This document shows, piece by piece, positions 1 to 11,844 of a stretch of 64,000 nucleotides of DNA; position 1 is the first letter of the stretch; each line of letters starts with the position of its first letter. This DNA comes from Drosophila persimilis (Eukaryota; Arthropoda; Insecta; Diptera; Drosophilidae): contig NW_020825288.1 of the NCBI RefSeq assembly GCF_003286085.1, positions 5,208,001 through 5,272,000 on the forward strand, read 5' to 3'. The position numbers and the translations under genes are program-made. Below the pieces are notes generated by a model, which was given only the letters and a program-made list of their open reading frames with translations, had not been told where the DNA came from and made no database searches.

Positions 1-1970
1 TCATGTGTTAGCCTGTGAGCAATATTTCCTGCCAGACGCCAAATAAAAATCCCCAAACTTATGGCGCTGACATTGCCTGCTACTGCCACTGCCACTGCCA
101 CTAGTCCTAGCCCTTCGGCTGGTTCCTAGTCCTCGTCCTTCTGCTGGCTGTGGCCCTTATCGAAGGCAGTCTGGAGCTGAAACATTTCATGCATAGTCCT
201 GGGAATTAACAGCACATTGAAGCGTTGCTTTTTCTTACTTTTTTGTTGGCCCGTTCAATGGCCAGGGCCAGACATGTGCAGCATGTATGCATGCAAACGA
301 TGCTTCGGAGACATTGCGACGTTGATAAGTTTGCATATAAATTGTGACACATGCTCCCTGGCAACCAGAACATACTTTAAACCGAACTTGATGGGAAACA
401 GCCAAGACGATGGCGCCGGAAGAGACCGAAGACAACGTTATTTATGTTCGGGGCAAAACTATTAGCTGAGATTTTGATTAAATTTCTAAATACCCGGACA
501 AGAGGATAAGGAAACTTCATGCCATGTTCTCGGCCAACTGGCGGGAAAACTTGAGTTCATATTGGACCCGGGACTCTGTTGCGTATGAGTAATGCATGCC
601 CAAACAGAAATGTCAAAGGCTCTGAACTTTGCCACACATTCACAGCCCTCAGACCGACCGGCAAACAGGCAGACAAACGACAGAGACAAACAGACACGCC
701 CAGCTCCCAACTCCCAGTACCCCGAAAAGACCCCAAAGACCGCCTCCTGCCATCGTAGCTGCCTGGCTGGTGCTGCTGCTGATGCTGCCACTGAAGCTGC
801 TGTGACATGCCCCAAAGTCCTCCCAAGTGTCTGCTGTGTCGCATTGAATTTATTGGAATTTTTGTTCTGCTTTTGAGCCAGGGCTAGCCTCCGGACCGGG
901 CCAAAAAATATTGTATCTCCGTTGTCTTTGCCACTAGACGGCGAACAATTTCGTTAATGTTTCGCTGGCTTGTGGTTGACAGCGGTCTGCCGGTCAGCGG
1001 CTGTGGAATCCTCAAGTTCGGAAAAACCTAAATATTAGATGAGATTTAGTTTTCTATTACGTTGAGGTTTAAGGAGGGTCAGTGGCAGTAGCAGTTTCAG
1101 TGCTGCTGTTCAGTCATTTTCAGGCCATAAGCTCCATGTTTTATTTATTCTGTGGGATTGTGTGCAGCTCAATGGGTTGATTGCCAGCCAAAAGCAACAA
1201 GAAAATATTGCAGAATTGAGGTAAAATCAAGTATAAATCCTGTTCGTACTGGAGTGCCCAAGTGCATGATATAAGGAACAAAATCAGCTAGTAAAATGCC
1301 TTAAAACAATATGCAAATTTTCATATTGATAATTAACTGCTTTTGATAGCCATAGCCCTTAGCTATTCCTGCTATAAAGACCCATTCATGACCTATTCCC
1401 CACAACTTTTTGTTGGCTCTTTTGTTTCAATGGCCAAATAAATAAATATCGATTATGGCCCGGTCAGGTGGCCAAAGTGTAAGCAACATTTTGGCCGCTT
1501 TCAACAGACAATGGGCCCCCTGGCGCAGAGCTGTCAGCTGGCGTGTTTAAAAACTTTGCCCAGGACCAAGCCGAACCGGCCTGAGTCCCCAGGCGATTGG
1601 CCTCCATAGAAGCTGATCTGCTAAGCCATTGGAGCCTGAGAGAGAGGGGGAGCTGGGGCTAGAGCTGGAAGGCAGAGATAGCAGTGGCTCCATGATAAGA
1701 CTAATGCCGCCCGCTTGGCTAATTGAAAAAGTTGCATTCCTCCTGTTGTTTGGGCCGTGTTTAGTCAGTGGAAAACGAGAAATTGTTGCTAAAAAAAAAC
1801 GAGAACAAAAATTGTTATTATTACGGATCCTGGGCAGGAGAGGAGGCACACAATTGTGGTCCAGTTTTTGGGGGGAGGCTCTTGACCAGGTCGGCATTTG
1901 CATAATAAGCCCTGTGAATGGAACTGTGACTGCGACTTTGGCTACGGCTCCTGTTACGGTTATTGTTACA

Positions 1971-1990
1971 GAACAGAACAGAACAGAACA
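1971..1990. repeat. (GAACA)4 microsatellite
   Basis: Four perfect GAACA units lie in non-coding DNA. Confidence 0.9.
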
Positions 1991-2617
1991 GTTACAGACG
2001 GAGAGTTCCTCTTACGGTGCACGGTGGCCGGTGCCCAGCGGCGCATGAAATTGTTGTCTGCCTTCAGGTTGGGCTTAAAAATTAGAAAGGAGATGGCGGA
2101 ACAGAGAGACCCATGGGCTATTCTAGGACCGGAGCCAAAGCGGAAAGCATAAATTCTCGTACGATATGAGAACAGCCAGCAAACATCCGCACATAAATAA
2201 ATCATAAATATTAAATGAAAATGAAAAATGTGCAGCTACAGCAGCAGCAGGAGCAGAAGCAGGAGCAGAAGCAGCAGGAGGGATGAGCAGGGAGCAGGGT
2301 GTATTAGGGCGTGGAAGGAAGCGCACAGAACCTGTCAGCGAGTGCCTGGGCAGGGAATAATGCAGGAGCCAACAATGCATCCGACGATCGCATGATTAGC
2401 GGCAGTCCAGAGCCACAGCTAGAGCCAGCGCAAGAGCCACTTGTCCAATGACTCACCCGAAGGAGAGGCAGAAGCAGAAGCAGCAGCAGCAGCACCAGAC
2501 GCACACCCAGACCCAAGCAAACCATGTGCTTGGGCCCCAGGCAACGCACGATATTCTCACAATGCAGAAAATTACTAAATTCGATATGCAATTTATAAAC
2601 CCAGAGACCGTCTGACG

Positions 2618-2641
2618 GACCGACCGACCGACCGACCGACC
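2618..2641. repeat. (GACC)6 microsatellite
   Basis: Six perfect GACC units lie in non-coding DNA. Confidence 0.9.
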
Positions 2642-5123
2642 TGCTCTCCCCCACAGGGCGCCTGCCTGGGCTCCTCTGGTCTCGGACTTTGTCTGGCTTT
2701 TTTGGCAGCATTGCTGAAAACGATTTGGTAAGTACTGTTTGTTGATACCCAGCCAAGGCTTAAGTGTACCCAGAAGCGAAAGCAACAAAATCCTGGCAAA
2801 AATACTCTGCTTTAATGCGCTTTGCCAGCCAGACTCTTGGCTGGATTTGGAGATGGAGATGAGATGAGGAGTAGGGAAGCGGACGCTGCCTTGTTATTCG
2901 AAGACGTTTGAGCTGCAACTGAGGCTAAGAAGCAAAAACTATATTAATTTTCCATTTCACTTTAAGGTTCTTTTTCCCCCGTTGGCTTATAAACTTGCTT
3001 GCTACAAAAACCCAAAAAGAATTCCCTTTCAATTCGCATCTGCTTGTTGTTCTTTGTTGCCTGATTCAGTCTAATGCAGTACGTACTACTATAACCAAGG
3101 TGATTTGCATATATACGTAGAACTAGTACAAAGAGAATGGCTGATGAAGAGCCAGATACTTCTTTAACTCTTGATTAAGCACCTTAACTCCTGGTCTTCT
3201 TCTGAGCTTTGGACAATGTTTTATTGCCGCAACCTCAACGCAGCGCAGTCAATTATTTATTATGCAAAGCCATCAGAGCTCAGGCCAACAAATTCTGGCC
3301 CAGAACCATTAAAGTTCTGAAACAAAACCCCCACCCACACACACTCGCTTTCCCTCTCTCTCTCGTCACGCAGGGTCCAGATGATTTAAAAAGCGTTAAC
3401 ATATTTTGGGACGCTTACTTGGCGGCGGGTCACAGCCGCAGACACACGCAGCTGGCTGAAATAATCATTAATCATTTCTTAACGTGGCCAGAACGAAACG
3501 ACGGTGGCGCGCCAGAAAGTTTTCACTCCTCGCCAGGTCGTCGTCGGGTCATAGTCATAAGGCATTAACTTGCCGGGCACTTGTACAGGAGCCACCTCGT
3601 GTGGCTCGGAGTCAGAGTCAGAGCCAGAGCCAGAGCCAGGGCTAGAGTGATATTATCAAGTTGATGCCACACCCTCGGCCCCCGCACCCGCAGCCACCTT
3701 GTGGGGGGCGTTGGGCAACCGCGACAAATTTGAAAAATTGCTCAAAGTTTTAGTGCCCCATCTTCGTTCTCCACGGCACTCGCATGACATACGAGCTGAA
3801 ATAAATATTTTTCCCCCTGGCATGTTACAAATGTTTCGAGTCGGATGAAAAGTTTGCCTCATTGTGAGAAAATTTAAGAGCTCCCACCCGTCCCTCAGTC
3901 CTCCCGGGGAAGCTTTCCTCTTCTGTGTGCAACTGTTACGAGTATTTCAAAATTTAAACAGCCCAGCAACGGCCTTACGGAATTACTCGACAATTTTATG
4001 GCTGCTGTGCATAAAATACGTATGACGCTGCAGGTTTACCGGGCCACACCAGACCGTACCCCCGACCATGCCCCAAGACCCGACTTCCATCAGCTGTTTG
4101 CCGGCTCCGGCTGCTGCCCCCGGTGCGTGTCCGTCTGGAGATGGTGGATGCGGTGGTGGAACGGAGCCGAGTGCCAAGTGTCTGGGAAGTGTAAATCGGC
4201 TTTGTCGCCGCTTGTTGTGTGCACGATGTAAACACAAACTGAATAATACTGGTTACTGGCTATAGAAAGAGACTCTTGTTCTTGGTCGCCCTCTCTCAAA
4301 ACCATCCAAATCTCTCCAGCATCCGGTTCTCTCCGATGGTATAAGAGATTACCATTCTCTGTCCGCGACGCATGCGCAGATCTCTGACAAGAAAGAGCTC
4401 CGCTCCCCAGCGAATGTTTTCTTTATTGTATGGGAATTATTTCTGAAATCTGTTTGTGGTTGACTTTGCTTCATGTGCGTGTTGCCAACTAAGGCAAACG
4501 CTATATGTAACAAGATTAGGCAAAGTATTTGTATTTTATAGAATACAAAAAGCTCTGCTGAGCCAACAGAGAATAGAGTAGAGAATAAATTAGAATTGGA
4601 AAAATATACCGTGATTAAAGGGTATTGAAAATGTTTGCCATTCCACAAGATACTTGTGTCATTAGAAAGGTTTGAGGTCGATCATTTTCACGTATCCCAA
4701 AGTATTCTTCCGGAATATTATAGGAACAGGCTTACATCTAAAAGAAGTACCGCCTTCAGTGGCTTAAATGTTAACATACATTTTATATATTCCATTTCAA
4801 GGGCTTAGAAGTACATATGTATATGTGTGGATCTGTAGTATTTGGTGTGAACAAAGTCTTGTATGTTGTCTTGTTATGTTTTTTGTTCGCACAGATTTAC
4901 AAAATGTCATTTGCCTTGAAGATCCTTTTTTGATTGTCTGTACATGTGCGGCAAGATCCTTGAGAAGTTGATCGGCAGTCTGTTTCTGTATAAGGCCGGC
5001 GTCTCCAGATTTCTGTGAAAGACATATACATATTATAAATATTTGTTAATAAGAGAAAACTATGAACAAAAGATAACATTCTATAGATGATTGTGATTAG
5101 AAGTAATTACATGCATGGTTACT

Positions 5124-7161
5124 TTATAAGTCGTTCATTGTGGACTCAAACCAAGGGGCACTTTCGATGCCCTCGAGCATTTTCATAATATCACTGAGAC
5201 TGTTGTTGGCTTCACCAACAGTTGATAGAATTACGGACTGGTCTAAATCCTGTCCAATTGCGATATTGCCTTGATCAGTAGCTTCTGTATCTTGACTGAC
5301 ATTTTCAAGACCTACGGTTACTTCATTACCCACATCAAGAAACTCATTGGCTATAAAGTTTGAAAGTCCTGATAGCGTATCGACATCATAGTCAAATGCA
5401 GCAGACGAGGTATCCGTGATATTTTGACCCGCTGGGGTCGGTTCAGTCCACGTCTGATTAAGTACAAAACGATCGACAGTGGAACGTGGGGCAAAAATAC
5501 TTTCTGCTGGTGCATTAATCGGTGGCTCATAGAACTGAGGGATAATAGGTGGGTAATTTATTCAGGTTCAATCACAGCAGTACATGCAAACACTAATAAT
5601 TGTCTACAAAGTCTATAGACTCAAGCTAAGGCGTATGAATAAAAAAACACTGGTTTTAAGTTGTTTTTGTTGTGTGGCTTAACAGTTGATGACATATTCG
5701 GCTCACCTTTTGCTTATACTGCTTCCTAGGCGGCTCCAGGGACCTATGTAGCTCACATGTCTCGTTCCCCAGGTCCCAGACAGGATCCTGGCAGACATTG
5801 CCGTTGCGTTCCTCACCGCAATCGCGGAATATCATCTGGCGTCTATCCGATAGAATATGCCTGCGGCAGTGCTTGGTGGACTGTATCGCTGGCAGTCCAC
5901 ACTGATGGCCGTACAAATTGAAAATGCACTTTGAGACGTAGAAAGTCTTGCGCACGTAGTCGTGCTTGGACTGGTCGCGTTTCTCTCTGTATCTCTTGTA
6001 GAAATACGCCTCTTTACCCTGGCGACGATGATAGCTGTTGAGAGCCCTCAGCTTTTGGTAGAGCTTCAGCTCGTGCGGTGATTTCTTAGCCTGATCCAAA
6101 ATGCTGCCTGCAAATATAAATACAACTGTGAGTTCTCGTGGCAGACGCGTGAAGTGTTTGAACTGCACAGTAGGTTTCCTGTTCTTTGCGTAAGTCAATT
6201 AAGTACTGGCGCCGTCGCTTCCTCATGTGGCGTGCCAAAAACTTGAGCTCCTCGCCGTACAGAGTCTGAAGTTTCTCCACTTTTCTTAGAGTGTTCTTCA
6301 CGGCCTCGGGACGAGTGTAGACGCCGCCGTGTCTGCAGACAAAGAATAAGGTTTAAGGGACATCACAACGATTGGGGTGAGTAGCGATCTTACTTTAGAG
6401 GATCATCGTAGTCGGAGTCGATGCTTTCATAATCAGACTCATCAAATTCGACATCTGGTAGGGTGTTCCGTGCACAAGGCGGGTCCTCATCATCGCTCGA
6501 AATATCGGATGCATATTCCATAATGCGCTTGCGTGAAACCACCGCTCCTGCAACATTCTCCACACTGTTGCGATATTCTTGGGGCACTGTAAGGAACATT
6601 AAAACTAGGTTTAGAGCACGCAATGGCGTGAATATAATTGTACGTACGAAAAGGCGTCACTTGCGGTGACACAACATCAATCACATCATCGTCTTCATCT
6701 TTATTGTCCACGGGCTTCGGAGCCTCGGGCTCCTTCACATTCAAGTGATGAGCAAGACTATTGAGCAACGTCTCATTGGTCTCTACGCCAGACCGAAAAC
6801 AGCCCAAGGTCATCCGAGCCTTGCGCATCTGAAGCTGACGATTGTGCTCAAAGCAAAGTGGCGTCAGTATCTCCTTCTTCCTGGCATCATACTTGGGCAC
6901 CGCGTTTATGCACTGCCGTCTGTTCAAGTACTCGAACGCGCACCGACGGAAGGGAGCAAGTGGATCCCAAAGAATGTGGCGAATGCAAAACTTGTACCCT
7001 TCAATGCGCACCAAGCTGCACTTGTATGTCGGGTTGGCGCAGTACCTGGCTTTGGTCAACTCCTTGTGGATCTGGTCGCGCAGCTGCTCCTCCTTTTCCG
7101 GGCTGCATTTGCCATTGAATCGCGAATGTTTGGGCATTTTACTTAGAGATAAGTCAGACAT
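5124..7161 (-). CDS. dgt1: NSL complex subunit 2 (KANSL2 homologue), five exons
   Basis: The product is a 560-residue nuclear protein of the NSL2/KANSL2 family (Drosophila dgt1). It is a subunit of the MOF-containing non-specific lethal complex, which acetylates histone H4 at housekeeping promoters; it was also found in a gamma-tubulin screen. Exons are 7161-6648, 6586-6394, 6332-6169, 6107-5707 and 5534-5124. All junctions have GT/AG ends, and the phases (1, 2, 1, 0) join one frame. Two Cys/His-rich zinc-binding-like modules are visible. The first spans residues 41-106 (Cys 41, 48, 59, 74, 84, 103; His 62, 106). The second spans about 351-411 (Cys 351, 360, 371, 387, 396, 408; His 374, 411). 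An acidic Asp/Ser stretch lies between them. The start is the Met before Ser-Asp-Leu, just downstream of a T-rich leader; Met9 is an alternative. The C-terminal exon is acidic and low in conserved features. The family call is strong; exact isoforms are unknown. Confidence 0.9.
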
Positions 7162-7266
7162 TTTTTTTTTCGTTACCGGCTTTTCACTGAAAAAACTAAA
7201 TATACTTCGGAGAAAAAATTGACACTTGCCAGAGATGAACTTACAGCGATATAAAATGTATCGATG

Positions 7267-7274
7267 TATCGATA
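7267..7274. promoter_or_regulatory. DRE element upstream of dgt1
   Basis: A perfect palindromic TATCGATA lies about 105 bp upstream of the dgt1 ATG, immediately preceded by a near copy TATCGATG (7259-7266). TATCGATA is the established core of the DREF-binding DRE found at housekeeping promoters. The site is therefore the likely promoter of dgt1 (inference from position). Confidence 0.75.
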
Positions 7275-7447
7275 TAAGTATTGCGAATTGGAACATATGT
7301 TGCGATTTGGGACAATGGAATATGAACGCTGAAGCAATGAAGCAGAATAAGCTTTTACATTGGCAGACGATATTTGAGAGAATTATGGAAATCAACCACA
7401 CTATGGAAAACGGCAGGAATTTGGACAACACAATTGGTAAAAAAATG

Positions 7448-7455
7448 TATCGATA
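7448..7455. promoter_or_regulatory. Second DRE element
   Basis: This is a second perfect TATCGATA, 181 bp further upstream of dgt1, followed by the same ATAAGTATT bases as the first. It lies in a duplicated promoter segment and may be a decayed copy. Confidence 0.55.
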
Positions 7456-7589
7456 TAAGTATTATTATGCTATCCGTGATATAAGTATTATTAAAAATGT
7501 AATTACAAATTTGCTTCGAGTTGGAACAGTGGAATATGAAATTGATTCTTATCGAGCGAATCTTTGAAAATGTTTATATTGCATAGATT

Positions 7590-7748
7590 TTAGGCATTCA
7601 CGCATCTGAAGTAACGATTTCCGCCATAAAGAATAAGTTTTACACCCATCACGAGATCCCAGCGATCCTTCACCTTCTCAAAAATGCTATCCACACCATC
7701 AAAGTTTACTTTTTCCACTGAATCCTCCAGCTGGCCTCGCTGATCTCC
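7590..7748 (-). pseudogene. Orphan terminal-exon-like coding remnant, 52 codons
   Basis: A minus-strand frame reads 52 codons from GGA at 7748 to the TAA at 7590-7592. Its composition is protein-like: mixed acidic, basic and aromatic residues including Lys-Asp-Arg-Trp-Asp-Leu and Tyr-Gly-Gly-Asn-Arg-Tyr-Phe. It ends in Cys-Val-Asn-Ala. The frame is closed just upstream by TAG, which also forms a plausible AG splice acceptor (CTCAATAG|GGA). It therefore resembles a last exon. No matching upstream exon or start is visible in the next several kb, and a neighbouring frame further upstream also looks coding-like. I do not recognise the family. It could be the broken 3' end of a gene left by a rearrangement, or a real exon of a gene whose other exons I missed. 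Confidence 0.45.
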
Positions 7749-8264
7749 CTATTGAGCAGAGCACTTCGCTTGGCTTGGCTAAGAGGCAGCAACAACAATA
7801 GGGTGCTGGAAACTTCTTGGCCAAACATCAAATTCACAGCCGATTTTTGTCATTAGAGCAACACAAAACTTTGAAAGGAAGCTCTTCAGGCTACAGCCCC
7901 GCCTCCCTCAATCCTCAGAGACCCCCGACATCGCCAGAGGCACAGCAACTGTCACTTGGGCCGTGGCGCGTTTTTAATGGTCAAAAGTTTTATGTTTATT
8001 GTTTATGCGTTGAAGCAAAAATTTTCATGAACTTTTCATTGTTCCGGTTTGCTGGAGGAAAACTTTTAGCATACAATGCACTTTAATTTCGCTGCCCCTC
8101 CAGCAGCAACAGAAGCAGCAGCAGTCCCTGTTGCCTGTTCCCTGTTCCCTGTTACCAGTTCCTGCCAAAGAAATGCTTTGGAAACAATGCGATGGCAAAT
8201 GTTGCAGCAAAAGTTTATGCGCCAGAAACTTGGCCAAATGACAGTGATTGGGGGCAGGGTAAGA

Positions 8265-8282
8265 GGGGGGGGGGGGGGGGGG
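8265..8282 (+). repeat. G18 homopolymer
   Basis: Eighteen consecutive G are flanked by further G-rich sequence. Such runs are unstable in replication and sequencing, so the exact length is uncertain. Confidence 0.85.
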
Positions 8283-9466
8283 CGTGGGCATGAATGGGTG
8301 CGGGTCGAATGGCGGGCGACAACCTTCAATGCCATTGACTGTCCGTCCGGGCGTTTCATTTGCGCGTAATATGCGCACAGGCCAACTTTGTTTTATTGGC
8401 TGGCAAATGCAAATAAAAGTTGGCATTCCACGGTATGCCCTGCTGCTGCCACACAGTCTCGCCAGCCACCAAATGTGGCATGCCCAATGCCCCGACTGTA
8501 TTTGAGAGGTTCTCGAGTCCAGTCCAGTTCAGTTAATTTTTTCCATTCAAAGGCGAAACAATGAAAGTGCCTGAACATTTTTTGCCCCGTAGTCATCTTG
8601 TTAACATTTATTCTCTCTGCCTCTCAGTCTCCCTGGGCACTCGCTAGGCGGACTTACAATGTAAAAGTTACTTCCACTTGTTCCCTTCTTAGCTTTTTTT
8701 AGCCACGACCAAAGTTTGGCCACTTAAAGGAGTTTGTCAGTCAGTTCTGGGGAAGCGTTAACTTCCACAGATTCTGTGGAGCGGAGCTTGCATTTCGGGC
8801 GGCATAAATTTTCGGTTTACTTTCAATTTTCGCAATCATCACATTATGCAATGGAGTCGTTTGTGCTCGCTCGCAACAAACTTTCTTCCAAAGATGCAAA
8901 ACATTCTGCAGCCGTCGCCAAGTCGGAGCCAACTCTCCAGCACGGACACCAGGCATACGTTCCGCCTCTAAGCAGATTTTGGCAGCAGCTTCTCCCCGTT
9001 GATGGCACGATAAATTGCTGAAAATGTCCAACAGGACACAAACAAAGAAAAACGGCAGGAAAATCCCATTCATATGCAGAATGAAAGCATTTTTCCCAAT
9101 GCTGAAATAGTTTGTTTGCCGGTGCAGGGCTCTCCCGGGGGCAGGCAGATGTACAGCCCCAAAGAGCGGCAGTTGTTGCCCCGTGCCAGTCACAGTTGTT
9201 GCACAAATGCCGCTCGCAGGCAGGCCGAAATATTGTAATATGTGTACAAAATGGTTTAGCTGCAGCCGAAAAACAAATCGAATTCCTTTATCTAGTGGCG
9301 GAAGGATCTATGACAGGCTAAAGCCACAAAAAAAGTGTCTACATTCTCGAGTCGGAAAATGATGCTGCTTGCAACGTGGACACATGGGACCTGCTGGCGG
9401 AGGCGGTGGGGCAGGGAGTGTAAAATTGTGACACAAAGTTATGACAATGATGAAATGGGAACGATG

Positions 9467-9470
9467 CCGT

Positions 9471-9501
<31 letters not shown>

Positions 9502-9502
9502 G
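9467..9502. repeat. GTC-type trinucleotide repeat
   Basis: An interrupted CGT/GTC trinucleotide run continues into a short GAT run at about 9503-9514. It is non-coding. Confidence 0.85.
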
Positions 9503-10890
9503 GTGATGATGATGAGCCGCAGCAGCAGCCGCAGCACCAGCCGCCCAGGCTGGAGCATCAGTGGAAGTCGGAGCATGAGCTGTGGCAGAAGGAGTGGCAT
9601 CAGCAGTGAAGGAACCAGCAGCAGAGTGCTGCCATGGACAACGATGCCGGGAGAATAAGACATTTCTCTGTCTCCCCCTCTGCCTTTGTCGAGCTTTACT
9701 TTTTGTATGTACTTTCCCTGCCGCAGAAATACAATTTCATTTGATGTCTATGTGTGCGATGAAATTTTCGCACATTTGCATAAAAAATATGTGGAAGACG
9801 AGTATGTGGCCAAGAGCCAGGCAGGAGAGTGCAGTTAAATTACAGGAGCCCCCAGCTGGAGGCCAAGGGACCGAATCTCATATGACGAAGTGGAATCCCC
9901 TACACCAAGGACTCCCATATAATGTGTAAGTGGAGCAGCCATTCACTTGTAAGATCCATTCTGAAACCGTATCAAGTGCAATCGGGGAAAGTTCATCAGA
10001 ATCCTTACCAGTTCCCTTCAATTTCGAACTCGGATTACTGAGACATTTCCAGGGCATTGCCAAGCATTCAGCGCTGACATTTACATACTTTCGCTAACTT
10101 GACTCGAAGTCAACTTGGAATTTGCATGCCAGAAGCCAGAACGGGACGATGCCAAGTCATTCCGTCACATGTGACATTGCATGCCACATTCCACAAAAAA
10201 TGGATGGCAATGAAATAGGGAAGGGGAATGTGCCAAGCAGCAGAATTTTACGAGTAGCAAATACACTTAAAAAGTAATAAAATATTTTATTACGACACAG
10301 AAAACTGCACATAGAAAATATGCAAGCTCATTTCATTTCTTGTCGAGCAGAACTTTTGCAAAATTCCTTGAAAAGAAATGACTTTAAATGAAGCCCCAGC
10401 CAAGCCCGGCAGCAAATTAAATATTCATTAGTGAAGGGGATCAGGCGTGACATCCTCTGATGTCGGGGACTTTGATTAAGCATCTAATGCCGCTTCTGTA
10501 ATGCCCCCATAAGGACTTGAGCCACTAATCAATAATGCGCTGCTCTTCAAGCGGTTGGCGCCTCAGCCTCATCCTCATTCCCATGAAGCTAATTCCGCTG
10601 GAGCTGGAGCTCCTTTTCTCTGTTGTTTGCTCTATGCGTGTCATCGCAAGTGGCAGTCGTGCAGCAGCCAGGACTCACTCTTGACTGCTCCACCCGTTGC
10701 TATCCAGCACTCCAGAGCTGACGTTGACGCAGTTCATCAATCAAATCACTGGCTGTTAGTCAAGCAGTCATGTGATTTGATTGATTCGCGCTAAAAATCT
10801 CTGCTCAAACAAGCGACAGTCCCGCACAGAGAGACATAGAGACAGAGACACATGCATTAATAATGCGGCTGGAAATGAGGAGTAGAAAGC

Positions 10891-10914
10891 GTCGCCGTCG
10901 CCGTCGCCGTCGCC
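10891..10914. repeat. (GTCGCC)4 microsatellite
   Basis: Four perfect hexamer units lie in non-coding DNA. Confidence 0.9.
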
Positions 10915-11820
10915 ATTGCTGACTGCATTTACGCGAACATCAAGCGCTGTTTATCCGGAGGGAGGCACATCAGAGTGGGAAAAACAGCAAAGTTGCAACC
11001 ACAACAGCTGCCACTTGCATTGATTTCGAAAGGCGTGCCACGGCCTCCGGCCTGGCTGTGAAGGGTGCCAGGAGGAGGAGGAGGAGCCATGGAAATCGAT
11101 AAGCCAGAGTGTGTGTGTGTCTCCTCTGCAATTCTGCCGGCGGCGGTGACAGCTACTTAGGCGGGGACCGAGCCTTCGTTCGGGACAAGGCATTCATTTG
11201 TCACTTGGTTGGGTATAAATTATTTACAGAAGACAATGTTTGCCTTGAGCCCCGGAGGCATCTCCGAGCAATTCCAGCAACTGCTCCCCGGTCGCCTGTT
11301 TAGGCATAAAAAATTGTAACGTCAATGAAATTGCCCAATTTTATGTTCAATCAATAAATACGGCCAGCGAAATGGCATATGTACGTGTTGGCTGCCTCAA
11401 TTTATTTGGTATTCATGCAACATTAACATGGATTTTTATTAGTATCATGTTTTTGAAAAGGGTTCCTGCTACTGCCACTGGACCCCCCAACTAATAAAAC
11501 TCCCAGGCACTTGCCGCACGAAAATATTGCTGGGTGGCCGGGTGGCCGGGAGTCCGGGATCGACATTCCCAGACCCAAAAGGCTTAGAGCTCGGGCAAAC
11601 TGTATTATGCCTACGTATCGAATTCAAAACATATAAACCCAAGGCAAACGACAGGTGATGGAGGACGAGATGGAGAATGGAGAATGGAGAACCGAAAGGT
11701 GAGAGAGTAGATGTGGAAGGTTGCCCTTTGGCACTCGACTGTACGTGACCCTTGCCCTATGCTATTTGGTATTTGCCTTTTGCTCCTGCTGCTGCTGTCT
11801 AAGCTGTGCATGGCTGGGAC

Positions 11821-11844
11821 TATGGCTATGGCTATGGCTATGGC
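11821..11844. repeat. (TATGGC)4 microsatellite
   Basis: Four perfect hexamer units lie in non-coding DNA. Confidence 0.9.

Larger units (their letters stand above)
1..5123. other. Intergenic DNA, no gene recognised
   Basis: No stretch here reads as a convincing coding exon. The open frames are short, change frame arbitrarily and are rich in residues typical of simple-sequence DNA. The region holds short tandem repeats: a GAACA unit near 1971, a GACC unit near 2618 and GAGCCA near 3620. AT-rich and GC-rich blocks alternate as in Drosophila intergenic or intronic DNA. The last few hundred bases should include the 3' UTR of dgt1, but I could not place its poly(A) signal with confidence. It could be part of a long intron of a gene outside the window. 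Confidence 0.6.
7250..7545. repeat. Local imperfect duplication of the dgt1 promoter segment
   Basis: Two segments share the same ordered motifs. Each has an A-run followed by ATGTATCGAT, then ATAAGTATT, and later GTTGGAACA-like and AGTGGAATATGAA-like words. Copy 1 is about 7250-7327 and copy 2 about 7436-7545. The copies are diverged and of different length, so this is an old local duplication rather than a microsatellite. Confidence 0.6.

Noticed and set aside
3209..3568. 119-codon + strand frame
   Set aside because: Contains CA/TC-rich simple sequence and typical intergenic words; no domain or promoter.
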